A DNA stretch of 64,000 nucleotides from the NCBI GenBank assembly GCA_017506865.1, contig JAFCMP010000524.1, positions 310,001 through 374,000 of the forward strand, in the 5' to 3' direction. The stretch comes from Tribonema minus. Taxonomy: Eukaryota; Sar; Xanthophyceae; Tribonematales; Tribonemataceae. The notes under the pieces are model-generated. The model worked only from the letters and a program-made list of their open reading frames with translations, was not told the DNA's origin and made no database searches. A program made the position numbers and the translations under genes. This document shows, one piece after another, positions 1 to 12,500 of this stretch (position 1 is the stretch's first letter; each line of letters begins with the position of its first letter).

Positions 1-1111
1 ATTGGTGCATGCAGTACGAGATCGCTAATCAGCTACAAATCTGCAGTTTATCGACTCACTGACGGATCAGAGTCTGAGTGAGGTGTAGGCTCAGCCTAAC
101 TGCAGTATGTATGCATCCACATGCAACGAGTGGGTCGCAATGGATGGCCCGCCATAACAGTATTGCTTAGAGGTGCATCACGTAGAACACGTTCGTATGT
201 ACATGTGTGTGGCTGGATCAGAAGTAAAGTAGAGGTCGCAGTGTGGCAGCGTATAGAGCTGTTGCTCACTGCCCTGTTGCACCACACCGGCAGAGGCAGA
301 CATCAAGGTGACCAATGCAACAGAAGACTGACGCCAGTCGCGTGCTGCTAGCAGTGAATGCATTGTAGTCTGTCTAGTAGCATGTACGTACCTAGGGCCA
401 ACCCTAACCTGAGCATGTAACTGACCATATGCTCCAACACGTAGCTAATCGGCGGGCAGCGTGACCTGCATGCTGAACTCTTGCTGAACTCATGCTGAAC
501 TCAAACTTCCATCCACGGCTGATAGGTCCTTATAAGATGTTTACACAGATACCGAGCATGCTAGCGAGGTACTTCAAGTATGGCGTCCACTGGTGCTAGG
601 GTTAGGTTAGGGTCAGGGTTAAGGTCAGGGTTATCGGTTAGGGTTACCCTAACCCTAACCCTAAGTGCCAGACATTTGCCTTACTGCTGTGACACTGCTT
701 GTTGCTCACGGTGCATTGAGAAGTGTGCACAACATTGCTGTTATGGCTCACGTGCCACTGCACTATCAGTGCAGCGATGGGCCATGGCTGACTCGATGTG
801 ACACCTGCTGCGGCGCATGGCAGTCTCAAGCTAACCACAAGCTAACCCTAGCCCTGACTAAAGAGCGTAGTGGCAGCAGCAGTAAAAGGGAGGCTTCGAT
901 TGTGTTGCCATTTTTGCGCATGCCTGCATCTGACCCTAACCCCAGTTGATTGCGTACCGTATCACCTACAAGCCTGCAGTGGTTGACACTGCAGGCTGTC
1001 AGCAGGTCAGCTACGATGAGTTTTATGATGGCAGTCGTATATCAAAAAAATGTTGCCACCGATCCTGGACACTATGGCAGTTTCTTAGCACTTGCTCTTT
1101 GTGCGCTGCAG
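1..1111. other. No exon recognised; probable intron of the lectin gene
   Basis: I see no exon here that continues the lectin fold upstream of the first recognised lectin exon at 1112. The amino-terminal lectin strands and any signal peptide are therefore probably left of the window. The stretch holds telomere-like repeats at about 598-665 and 1287-1316 and otherwise unremarkable sequence. Confidence 0.5.
598..665. repeat. Interstitial telomere-like repeat, both orientations
   Basis: Degenerate GGGTTA repeats on the left half switch to CCCTAA repeats on the right half, around position 640. Shorter TTAGGG/CCCTAA runs lie near 1287-1316, 7843-7866, 43524-43566, 50081-50096, 56058-56071 and 60770-60786. 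They suggest a TTAGGG-type telomere in this species, but all the copies here are internal. Confidence 0.7.
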
Positions 1112-4100
1112 ATAACTGTAGCCAACAACGAGCTGACGGTGCTGGTGGATCCCAAGAACACGGGGGCGTGGCAGGAATGTACCAAGGTATGTATATATGT
1201 ATCATTGAACTATCATGATACCTGAAACGCGTGCGTCCACATGAGCATCTCGTTGCGTGTATCTCTGGCATTGTGTCTTTCGCAAACCCTAACCCTACCC
1301 CTAACCCTAACCCTTTCAGCCGGATCGCCAACTGAATGTATGGGTGACATCATAGCTACCTACCTTACCTCCCTGGAGTGTGGTTTGCACGTGGCTGTAC
1401 AATGCACCTGCTGATATGCAGTAATCAGATGTTGTGAGATGCGCGTGCCCCTGTCATGTGCGTGCCACATGCGCTCGTTCGTACCACTTTATGTTCATCT
1501 GCTCAGTGTGCAACGATCTGCTGTCATTGTCATCGCAATGATGTTGATACAGTAATGTCTATGCGCGCCACACATGCTGTGCTTTATTTAGCTAAAACCG
1601 CATGTTGTTGTGCTGGCTTGAAGAGGATAGTGCGTTTTTTCAAACTTTTTTGCTGCGATGCGCAGATAGATGTCTTTCTTCCTGGTGACAACCCCAGGCC
1701 TGCAGCGGTGGGAGACTCCATTAAACCTTGCTTACCCTGTTCGCAAACATGGCTACTTGGCTCATTTCCTGTGCATGGGGGGGGGGAGGGAGGGGGGGCA
1801 GGCGATTGTGCGGACGCGCAGAAACTTCAAGATGCTGCAGCAAACTTCAAGATGACCACGAGTCGAACAGTGCCACCATATCCACAGGAGTGAAAAGACT
1901 CCTGTGTGCAAGCTTTTTAGTGTTCGATCACACCCCATGTTGTGATCTTTTTGAACTGCTGCAGGTGCCACTGTGCTGACAGCACATAAAACTTTTCAAA
2001 AAATGATGCAGGCGGTCGCTCCCATCAAGCCCTTCAGTGGCGGGCGCATTGCGATTCACACGCGCCTACTTTTTTTTCACGTGCCCCCCTTGAACTTCTG
2101 CAGGTGCAACTGCCAACCGACAAGCTTGAGGCGGGGTGGCTGTCCTCAGCTCACATTGGTGTAACTGCCAGCACGGGGCAACTGGCGGACAACCACGATC
2201 TGCTGAGGGTAGATGTTTACAGGTGCGCTTCACAGCTTTCAATGAGTGGCAAATATGACCTGCTGAGAGTGGATATTTACAGGTGCGCTTCAAAGTCGGC
2301 ATTTGTGACCAATCATGACCTGCTTAGAGTGGATGTTTACAGGTGCGCTTCAAAGTCTGCAAATCTGAAACCCTACTAGTATGACCTGCTTAGAGTGGAT
2401 GTTTAGAGGCGCGGTCAGCACTGCTTCAATGTTGGCAATTCTGAAAGATCATGACCTGCTTTCAAAGCACCTAGGGTACAGGTGTGGTGAGCGCTGTTTC
2501 AGAAAAATTGGCAGTTCACCAGTTTCTTGTCTGCATCACTCTGAGACGGTCCACCCTGCGCACTCAAGTGATGCACTCGAGCAACCCAACAAGGTCGCAC
2601 CGTTGGGCAGAAAGGATGTGCTTGCATCAGCTGTTAAATTAAGCACTCGACCACAGCTACGAGGCACAGCCCACGCACGTGTAGAGTTCAATGCCTGAGA
2701 TGGAAGCAATGCGACAACAATATTTACCCCCCCTGCCTCCCCTTGTTGCTTTGACGAATCCCCCTTATTCCTTTGACGAATGCAGCGATGAAGCGTCAGC
2801 AGACACGGGAGAGCAGATCCGCGCAAAACGCGGGCACAAAATGGTTGTACTCATGATGGACCGCTGGACTTGCTTTGTACTCGTACACGAATGTACATCA
2901 TCCACGCAAGTAGCAGAAAATACGACAATGATGATCACCGCCCCGCTTGCCCTAACTGTTTGGCTCTGCAGCGATGAAGCGTCAGCTGACACGGGGGAGC
3001 AGATTCGCGCAAAACGCGGTCACGAAATGGCAGACTCAATGTTAGCCAAGGGGGCCCAGGAGTCGGGTCAGCTGGTGGGGATGAAGGGGGGCGTTGATGC
3101 AGATGGGAAGCCTCTGCCGGTTGAGCAGATGACGTCAGAGGTGCGTCACTGCTCAACTTCAACATTTATAAACTTGAGGGCGAATGTTTCGGATGCAGTC
3201 AGCATACAGCATGGCAGTAGCGTGGCGCTGCTGGTCGCACGGAAGTACTGTGAGGGTTTACAGCCACAATGTGATAAAGTCTAAGCCTCATGCTCACGTT
3301 CAAGTTGGCGACTGTCTTACTGAACAGCTTTGATGGTAGGTAGCCAGGTCACATCCCTGTAGACGGCCCGTACTTGAAAATACCTGTGCAACGAATCCTC
3401 AAAGGACTCCTGAAAAGCAGCAAGTCCAGTTAGATGCTGTCTCAAAAGCACAACTCTGAATGCCTGTCCTCGCGGCAGTCGTTGCTGAGTGTTGCTGGAG
3501 AGTCACTGTTTTAGAGCGTCAACTGACACTGTTGATGCTGAGCACTGCTGCAGGAGCGTCACTTGTTTTGGAGCGTCGCTGACACGTTGATATTGCTGAG
3601 CACTGCTGCAGGAGCGTCACTTGTTTTGGAGCGTCACTGGCACTGTTGATATTGCTGAGCACTGCTGCAGGGGCGTGCGTCACTCTTTTTTGGAGCGTCA
3701 CTGACTCTGTGGATGTTGCTGAGCACTGCTGCAGGAGCGTCACTTTTTTTTGAGCGTCACTGGCACTGTTGATGTTGCTGAGCACTGCTGCAGGAGCATT
3801 ACTCATTTTTGGAGCGTCACTGACACTGTTGATGTTGCTGAGCACTGCAGGAGCGTCTGACACGACTGGAGACGTACCTGAACGTCCTTCTAGTCAAGCT
3901 TGAACTTGTGGAACATCACCTGGAGCACGAAATGGTGAGCATGCAGGGGATTCAGCGCACTCATTCTTGTGGTTTCGCATGCTGTTTGCAATGAGTTTTC
4001 CACTCAAGATGGGCACGATTGAGACCAAAACAATTGCCAGTATGCGTGTGCCACATCTTATTTAGTTGCTGCTTTTCCAATGTGGCCATGTACGCATGGC

Positions 4101-4957
4101 AGGAGGTCAGCGTACTCATTCTCGTTTTCCATGAAGTTGAACTTATATGTCAAAAGGACAATGCACTGTCATATAGCAAGTTGAAGTGGGGCATACTCAG
4201 AATGCAATATCTGTTTGTTTGCCAGTAACGCGGTAGACGTGTCACTGATTTTCAATGCAGCTGCTTGTGGCAGCCAGCTTTTATTATTCTGAAAGTTAGT
4301 GCAAATCGAAGGCCAGTGGAATGCCATACTCAAATCTCTGTCGCCTGCTCTTTGATGTACGATGGCAACAACTAGCCATGTGTCACAATGTGTTGTAGCG
4401 CTTGCAAAAGCGGCTGCGCTAAGCAGCTGTCGCAGCACATAGTTCGCAGGCTAGGAAGGCTCACAACTGTCTGACATGCACCACCTGAAGCAGTTGAACT
4501 TGATCGTGAGCCATCGACAATTTACGTCGGCTGTCACTCCAGGATGCGATGACATATTGAAGTTCATGCACATCTTAGGTACATACCAGCCTTTGCTTCT
4601 CCCTCGATGCCAGAGACCGCTGGCTTGTGTGCGTGGCCTTTTGAAATCCTGACGATACTCATCAATAGTGCTATGCAAGCAGTGTTAACTCGTGGGAAGC
4701 ACGTCTTCCACTTACCCAACAGCTTTTGCGCGCTCACGTGTTGTCTATGCATTGTGCAGGTACCGAGATGCGTTGTGTCAACGACACCTGGTCGCACAGC
4801 ATTATCAAGCATTGGCATTGAGCCAGCAAGTTGCCAGCTGCGTCATTACGGTGCCTGATTTTTTTGCCTATTTTTTCTCTCTTCGTTTCTTGAACTTTTT
4901 CCACCTGCGACTTCACAGTGTTCAATTTTTTTTGCTTATTTGTGGCAATGCCCGTGC

Positions 4958-4991
<34 letters not shown>

Positions 4992-5877
4992 GTACAGATT
5001 GACTTGGCGCAGACGACGATGGAGAGCTCTGTCGCTCTCAAGTCGCAGGAGGATCGCATCGAGCTTCAAGTAAATCACCTCGACATCAAGGTAGGCCAAT
5101 TGCACAACGCTCCCAGGAAGCACTACACATGTTCTCTTGGCCGCAAATGCCAAGGTTGCATCTGTCTTTGCTGCTACTCTGTCTGAATGCTGACGTGAGC
5201 TCGTCACTGTACATGCATATATGCATGGTGACACGCCTGCATTAGCGCTTACCACTTCAGCAGCACTCAGTGAAGTACTCGCGGACTTGCATTCATAGAC
5301 GCTGGCCCCCTGGGAAGGCCAGGTTCCTGAGGTTTGCATCGTATGCAGCAACTTTGGTCTGCACTGCGTCCCAAGAGCTTGGACACCGGTGCAACACAGC
5401 CCGGTATTTGATGAATGACTCATGCATGGTCACATTGTGCCACATTGCGGCGTTGATTTGCTTTGTCTCGCAGACTGCGACTGTGCCAGCAAGCTGTCGT
5501 TCGACGCTGTCAGCAAGGCCAAAACAGTTCCTAAAACAAGCATGCTGTGCACTTTCACGCTCACATTCATGGCCGGTGCTCTCTTACCGTTTCAACGTAA
5601 CTGCCTAACCACACTTCATCTGCTCCACGTGAAACCACCGTTAAACACCGTTTCAACGCAACTGTCTTGATCATACTTTGTTTACTCCATGTGAAACCGA
5701 CAGATGAGCGCTGCTGAGGCGCGACTTCAAGAGTTGGTGGAGCAGGGCATCGTGGCAGCGGCGCAGCGCGCACGCGGGTGGCGAGTGCCCGTCCTGCTTC
5801 TGGCGCTGTTTCTGGTGGGCTGTGCAGCTGCGGCAGCTCTGGGCTGGCGCAGATTGAGAAAAACACATCTCCTGTAA
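1112..5877 (+). CDS. L-type lectin ER-Golgi cargo receptor (ERGIC-53/VIP36-like), 3' part
   Basis: L-type lectins are type I membrane proteins that bind high-mannose glycoproteins and carry them between ER and Golgi. Exons: 1112-1186, 2104-2222, 2972-3140, 3851-3934, 4998-5090, 5704-5877; all junctions keep phase. The first two encode the end of the lectin fold: 'ELTVLVDPKNTGAWQECTK', then 'VQLP' and the family signature 'HIGVTASTGQLADNHDLL', whose Asp and His belong to the calcium/sugar site. Exons 3-5 are charged and helical, as expected of a coiled-coil stalk. The last exon encodes a membrane segment (about 'VPVLLLALFLVGCAAAAALG') and a short basic tail ending RRLRKTHLL, lacking the KKFF exit/retrieval signal of animal ERGIC-53. 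TAA at 5875-5877 overlaps AATAAA and TGTAA, both possible polyadenylation signals. The 5' exons are missing, so the start is unknown. Convergent with the DUF3054 gene downstream. Family call is solid; ERGIC-53 versus VIP36 subtype is not. Confidence 0.85.
2192..2510 (+). repeat. Donor-junction copies after lectin exon 2
   Basis: The end of exon 2 and its donor (GTTTACAG then GTGCGC) recur about every 61-68 bp, with copies beginning near 2192, 2254, 2315, 2381 and, more degenerate, 2449. Copies two and three keep a usable AG|GT; the fourth has changed the site. Only the first continues the open lectin exon. Confidence 0.85.
2774..3033 (+). repeat. Acceptor-junction copy before lectin exon 3
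   Basis: About 65 bp containing the acceptor (TGCAG) and the exon start (protein SDEASADTGEQIRAKRGH) occur at 2774-2843 and again at 2964-3033. Only the second continues into the full exon ending at the donor at 3141. The first loses similarity after about 22 codons, so it is either a decoy acceptor or a relic exon. Confidence 0.85.
3530..3860 (+). repeat. Six-unit tandem array ending at the lectin exon 4 acceptor
   Basis: About six units of roughly 60 bp, each with GTTGATGTTGCTGAGCACTG and GCAGGAGCGTC. The last unit supplies the true acceptor at 3850 and the exon start GAGCGTCTGACACG. Each earlier unit therefore presents a look-alike acceptor followed by GAGCGTCAC. Confidence 0.85.
4950..4992 (+). 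repeat. CTG trinucleotide run beside the lectin exon 5 acceptor
   Basis: An imperfect (CTG)n tract runs directly into the acceptor of the exon starting at 4998, in the place of the usual polypyrimidine tract. Length variation here could affect splicing; that is inference. Confidence 0.7.
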
Positions 5878-6524
5878 ATAAACTCGCAGCACATGTGCTG
5901 CAAACCTGCGCTGCGTTGCTGTGCGCTCCAACCCTGATGTGCGTTTCATCTCTGTTCGAATTTGGGGGCACAACATGGCTTGTCAGCACAGGGTGGGGGC
6001 AGACTCAAAGTTTGGCGTTCATGATTGGCTGTGTGCTCCACTGTGTAACGCTCGCAAACTGCGCTCCTCTGTGCAGCAGCGCAACATTGAGTCCATTCCA
6101 TCATTTTGCTCAGAACTGCAGGCTCAATGATGACCAGCACTAGCATTGAACGCACTGAAATTTGTTAGAAAACATGAAGCATGCTAGCTTTCAACCAATT
6201 CCTCCGGTGAGCAGGCAATGGGGCAATGAGACAGCACACAAACAACAAAGCGCACATCACAGCATCAACATAAAAGTGCATACTTGTGCCTATTGCTCCC
6301 ATTCCCATCATGCTGCCCTCGCGTACGCCCCCAAAAGTCGCATACTCTATCTCTGCCACACACGGCACTTGCCACCATCTGCCCTGTGTGCGTCTGCTGC
6401 ACTTGTGGCATATGCCATTGACGTTCCATGTACACAATGCACAGACCAAAGCAGATGTGTGTCCACCAATGGAGTTGCAGCACAAAACACCCTGCATCCG
6501 CGAAACACCCTCTTGCAACAGCCC

Positions 6525-9500
6525 TTAGCCTTTCAGAGTGGCCCTGAGCTTACGATGGAGCTTCTCAGGGACGTCTGCATGGTTGGCTAGCAGTACATAG
6601 ATGCCACGCCAGCCAAATACGACGACACCAGTGATAGCCATGGCTTCCACAGTGAAGGACAGAGGCGGGAGCTCCCAGGCCAAGGCCGCGACAAGTGCCA
6701 CTCCCGCTGCAAGAGGGCACGCGAGACAAGCACTTGAGTGACAGTGAAGCTAGGTAGATCAGTTGCCTGTGACAGACAGAGCCAGGGCTACTGCCAGAAA
6801 GCTTGTGATGCACATACTTCGAAGTATATGAAAAATCTGGTCATATCCGCTGCGAGAGGAGACAAAGGACAGGCACTTTAGTGGCGACGATGACCACTGA
6901 CCTAAGGCAATTAGAGCCAAAGCTGACTAGTCTACTTGTATGGTCAAGCACGTATATACATATATATATGTATCAATGATGTGGTCACTTCCGCTGCAAG
7001 AGGACATACGAGAAGACCACTCGGTGGCGGTGGCAATGAACTCAGATATGAAGCCAGACCTGATCGCTAGTGCAAGAAAGCCTGCGTGTTGAACCACCAG
7101 GGTAAATGAGCTCGGAGCCTTGGCTGTTGGAAGGCATTTGAAATGTTGACGCAGGCGTTGATGACAGCAGTGACTCGTTTGCCGGCTTCACAAGTATGCA
7201 GGGCTTACTTGCGATAGGGCGCGCCTGACGGTGATGCGGGGCCAGCACATGCTGGCATCGCAGAAGTGATAACGCATTGCATTGCACATTTGTCTGCACA
7301 CCTGCAGATGCCGTGCAGCACCCAAAACGCAAGAAGTGACCGCGATCAACAGCTAACTTAAAGCTCATGCAGAGATCCCGTGCTGTAATATGGTGGGTGG
7401 CAACTTTGAAAATCAACCCATGCACCTCAATGATAACCTCGTTTGTGGCGTGAATCTCTCATCCCAAGTGGAAAGTTAAGTTGAAGTTTGCGCTCACCAG
7501 TGACCGCAACAGCCCATGCAGGGGCCAGCGCCTTGACCATATCTTTCTGGCTAGTTGTGGCGTTGGGCTTATAGGCCCCCATCAAAGGTGCCACTCCCAT
7601 CCACCCTGAGGGCACATCAAGACAACATCAGCGCACACATTGTCAAGTTGTTGGCATTAGTCATGTCCTCTGAGGTATTATCACAGCTCTCAATGCATTG
7701 TGCCGCTCACAATTTCAACGTTTAATCATGCTGTCCATAAGTACTCACGGGTGTAGGCAGGTAAGTTTCAATGAACCGGAAAGCTGGACTGACGGGTGGT
7801 CACAGTGTACAATAGACACTGTCGCTGTGGATTGAAGTACTGCTTAGGGTTAGGGTTAGGGTTAGGGGTAGAATCAGGTCAATCGCGCAATCTCCGACAG
7901 TGCAACACCCTTGTCTGCACATACGCGGTGCTGCTGGGGCTACTGCGTACAGTTGCTGAACCACCTTTTGAGACACAATCCTAGCAGTGAAATACCTGCG
8001 CCTGGAGCAGTGCCAGCGATACCGTTAGCGGGCGGCCTGCTACTGCACTGAGGATGATGCCATCGTTTACATTGGTTGCACTGGTGATGGTTAGTGCGCA
8101 CACGCAAGCACAGCCGCATTTGCACCAGATTGAACCATTGCGGATGTGAGAGCAAAAAAAAATTTCTGAGCACTCCACAAATGGTGCTATCAATGACTCG
8201 GAGCAGCCCTACTAGCTAGCTCCATGGTACCGAGGGCCAGCATCAGCGGCAATGTATGCGCGAACTGGTCATTGGTAATTTGCATGCGCAAGCACAGCCA
8301 CATTGCACCAGATTTGACAACAATGTTAGACGCGTGAACACACGCTCACCGATGCAGAATGGTGCTGCCAACCCGACAATGTCAAGGCCAAACGTGGAGT
8401 CGCCTATATAATAGACCTCTCCGATCCACGCACATACAGTAAACGCTGCAACATCCCCCACCACTAGGGGCCACCTGATGCAAGCGAGTCAACAAATAAG
8501 AAGATAGCAAGTCTATTTGAGTGCAATAGGACGACAACAATAACATCGTACAACAATGGATGCCATTGGATCAGGACAGTTACCACAGCGAGCCCTAAGA
8601 TCGGGCACTGAGGGTACAGGCATCACAAACAGGGCCCTCAGAGTAGCAAGTGGAATGGTGCTGCATGCCAGTCGTGTCTGCACACTGGTTCGAATCTCAA
8701 GTGCAAGCGTAAGGGAGGCACAACGCTGTTACTCCACAGCGAATGAAACATGACTCATGCAATGTAGAAGCCTGTCTTATCATTTGGTTCACGGCATCAA
8801 ATTGGTAAATGACAGTCATCATACACCTACAAGTGAAAAGAACGGGCGCAAGTCAATGACTGATGGGGGACCTGAGTGAAAGCGCGCACTTGCTCTTTGG
8901 GATTAGACACTGCATTGGGATCAGACACTGCAAGTTTGGGATTAGACACTGCAAGTATGTGATGTTAGAAACGCGTAGTGGAGTGCGACTGAGTTTTTTC
9001 CACGAAATCTGCGGTTCAGCACAGGACCGACCAAAGGACTGATCGATAGATACAAAACCTTTGGAATCAACGACTATGTCGCATGCAAGGGCTATGATAA
9101 AGCTCTGCAGCTCCCCCCCTCAGTGATAGCCGAAGCCCAGTCGACTTCACGGGAAGACCAAAAACACTGGTTTGCAAACGCACTCTTCACGTCGACAGGC
9201 ATTGCATGCATATGCAAAGCATGTCCCCACCAAGAGCAAACTGTGGCGCCGCAAAACTAACCTTTTGCGCACGTCGCACCAGCCCATGCAGGTGCGGATC
9301 CCACTTGGCCCGTTGGACCCCCCCTTGCCCCCCTCAAATGAAGAAGAGCGCACAGCATCACCATAACAACAGCAAGTGGAACTGTTGTCAGAGGCCGCAG
9401 GTTGTGTTAAAATCTTTGGACAGTGGCACTGAGAGCGATGGCACGCATAAGGTTCAGTACGGCTGCTCAGATTACAAGCGCAGAGGGCGAGGTCATGAGG

Positions 9501-12500
9501 TTGTTCGGATAGTACAGATTGGGCACTCAAGCGCAGCACAATAATCCTGAGCCCCCAATTTCGATTACTGTTGCTGTTCACAGTTGGTGGCATCTACCAT
9601 TGAAGTGTTGTGCACTAACACGCACAAGAGAAACAATTGCAATTGCACCATGGGGCCTGGTTGTTGATGCACATGCTTCCCGTGACGTCTCATGCTGCAC
9701 GTGATGCTCTAGGTGCGACTCAAACACTTTCGATTGGAGATGAAAGTGAGACCTGACAGGGGGGCACTAAAGCAAGCTTGTCAACCGTGCACCCAGCAGT
9801 ACCGTGACGTCAGGCCAGTCAACCACGGTGCGCGATCGAGCTTCTCATATGAAGCGGCGGGTTGGGATTTGCACAGACTGCAGAGCAGCCCAGCTTGAAA
9901 TACTCTACCACAAGTCAGTGCCACGTGGTTTTACCTGAGGTATGTACATCGCAGTGAACTTCACTTCGACCTTGAACCCTCCCTTGCCTCCCTCAGGCTG
10001 ACCGGCGTCCAATGCCGCTGCTGGCTGGCTCAACCAAACAGAGCGCGCACCACCACCATAGCAACAGAAAATGTAACTGTTACAGTTACTGTAGTCAAAG
10101 GCTGCTGGTCGTGCCGATAAGTTTGCACATTTACACTGAGCAATGGTGCGAGCAAGGGTCGACTTGAATCATGTGTGGCTGTTCAGGTCATAAGAGCAAG
10201 GGGCAAGTCACAATGTTGTTGAAATTGTACCGTTTAGGCAGGCAAGTGCAGCACACTGATTTTGAGCCCCAGTTTCAATGACGGTTGCTGTCCACATTCG
10301 GTGGCATCTACCATTGAAGTGTTGTGCACTAATAGGCGCAGGAGAAACAATTGCAATTGCACCGTGGGGCCTGATTGTTGATACACATGTTTCCCGTGAC
10401 TTTTCATTCTGCACAAGCTTGCAATCTAGATGCTCTAGCTGCAATTCAAACCCTTCCAATTTGAGATGAAAGTGAGACCGAACAGAACACGTGCCACCAG
10501 TGGTGCTCCAGCAAGCTTGTCAAACGTGCATCCAGCAGCAGGACACACATGCAGTCAAACACAGTGCGCAATCAAGCTTCACATGAAGCGGCGGGTTAGG
10601 ATCTGCAATGAACAGCACACACTGCGGAGCAACCTGGCTTGGAATACTCTAGTAGGACTCAGCACAACATGACATTGCCTACACGGCACTGAACTTCACT
10701 TCAGCCCTAGCTGTACTTCTAGCTCTAAGCCCGGTTCGCATCTGGCAGACAGAGCACCGAGTATTACCTGGGGAACGTATCTGTCAGTGAGCCTGACCCC
10801 TCTGTCTGAGGCCTGCATCTCAACCTGTGTACAAGAGGAGAGGAGAAAACCTGTGAGTACAAGCATGCGCCCCAGCAGACGAGGTCACGGCACAGGTGCT
10901 GGCAGCAAAGCACCCTGAAACTGGCACCCGGCCGGGGGTAGTCGATACGCCAATGGAGCAAGTGCGCGGCCTGGTACGCGACGCCCGGCGGCACTGCTTA
11001 CACAGCGCAGGGGTGGCAACGACCACCGGGCCAGCTGGCAGCGGCAGTCCTGTCTTCGAATCGGGTCAGGCACATGATCACAGCGATAGGCCTGAGGATG
11101 CTGCCAGCGCAGCCGGACTGCGCCTCGAGGTGGAGGCGGCAGACATACTGTCGACCTTGTCCGCAGCAGGGGCGGGGAAGGCAGGAGGGCTGGACGGCCT
11201 ACGCTATGAACACCTCTTGATGGCCGCTGGGCCTGGTGCACCAGTGAAAGCAGCCACCCGCCCCGTGAGCAGTGCCTCGCCAGGACTAGCTGGTGATTCA
11301 GAATCAGATGTGATGGAACCGGCATTCGCCCATCACCTGGCCAAGGTGTTCACGACGCTGCTTGTTGAGCCCGAACTGCTGCCAGAGCAATCGCAACGGC
11401 TTCTCCGCGCCGCGGCCCTCTCAGGCATAGGACAGAAGCGGCGTCCGATCGCCTGCTCCAGTGTCTGGCGCAGACTCCTCGGGTCCACAGCGGCACGGAG
11501 TGTCAAGGGCAAGATATCGGGGCTGCTGGCCTCCATGTCGCAGTTTGGCGTAGGATACCGATCTGGCGTCGAGCATGTGGCAGCGCGCGCGCGCGTGTGG
11601 CACGAGCTGTATGGCACCACTATCCAACTGGACTGTGAGAACGCATTTAACAGTGTGGATCGCGCCGCCATTGTGCGGGGGCTTATGCTCTTCTGTCCGG
11701 AGCTGCTCCCGCACTTTGAGTCCGTATACTGTGGTGACACTGCCCCAGAGATGCGGGTGGAGGTGAACGGTGAAGCTCGCATTATCTGCTCCCACCTAGG
11801 GTGCCAGCAAGGGGACCCTCTAGGGCCGCTGTACTTGCAGTGGCAGCGGCCTTCCTACTCTTCTACCCTGATGGAGTGAATGCGACGCCCGGCAGTATGC
11901 CGGCCTACGGCCACAGCACAGCGGAACCGCCAGCCCCGCACTGCGCTTTCCTGGATGACCTCAACGTGCTGCAAGCTGCCTACTTCGACGATGCAGCGGC
12001 CGCTGGGGTGGCAGAGGTGATCCGCCGGCTGGCGGCAGGGGGCCTACGCGTTCGACCAGACAAGTCGCTGGCCATCGCCATGCGCGGCACAGTGTTTGAT
12101 GAAGCGGCCAGAGCACGCCTGCGCGCCCTTGACATACCGTTTGTGGACACCACCATGCCAGAATCCAGTCAGGGCTTTACGTCGGTCGGGGTACCGGTAG
12201 GGCACCCAGCCTATGTGCACGCTGCCATGAGCAAGCATCTTGTCGACGCAGGGACATGGCGATTGTCGTGGCAGCTAGCTGGAATGGCGCGGCATCACCT
12301 ACAGGCAGCACAGTTCATTCTACGCAGGTCACTGACGAAGCGCATGGGCTTCTTAGCTCGGGTCGTTGACACGGCTTTGAGTGAGACATGGTTGCACGCG
12401 TTTGACGGGTTCTGTGCATGGACGCTCGAACGCATGCTGCATCTGCACGGCTGCTCTACCGCGGCAGCCATGAAGTCACACCTGCTGGCCGCCTGCACTG

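Noticed and set aside
3530-3860. Regular 60-bp repeats resembling a CRISPR array (also 59.5-59.95 kb)
   Set aside because: The whole unit repeats, with no unique spacers, and the last unit runs into a eukaryotic exon; no cas-like gene is present.
4564-4818. RPGVVDT peptide on the minus strand similar to RPGVVDT in the LINE
   Set aside because: Only seven residues match, with no surrounding similarity; chance.
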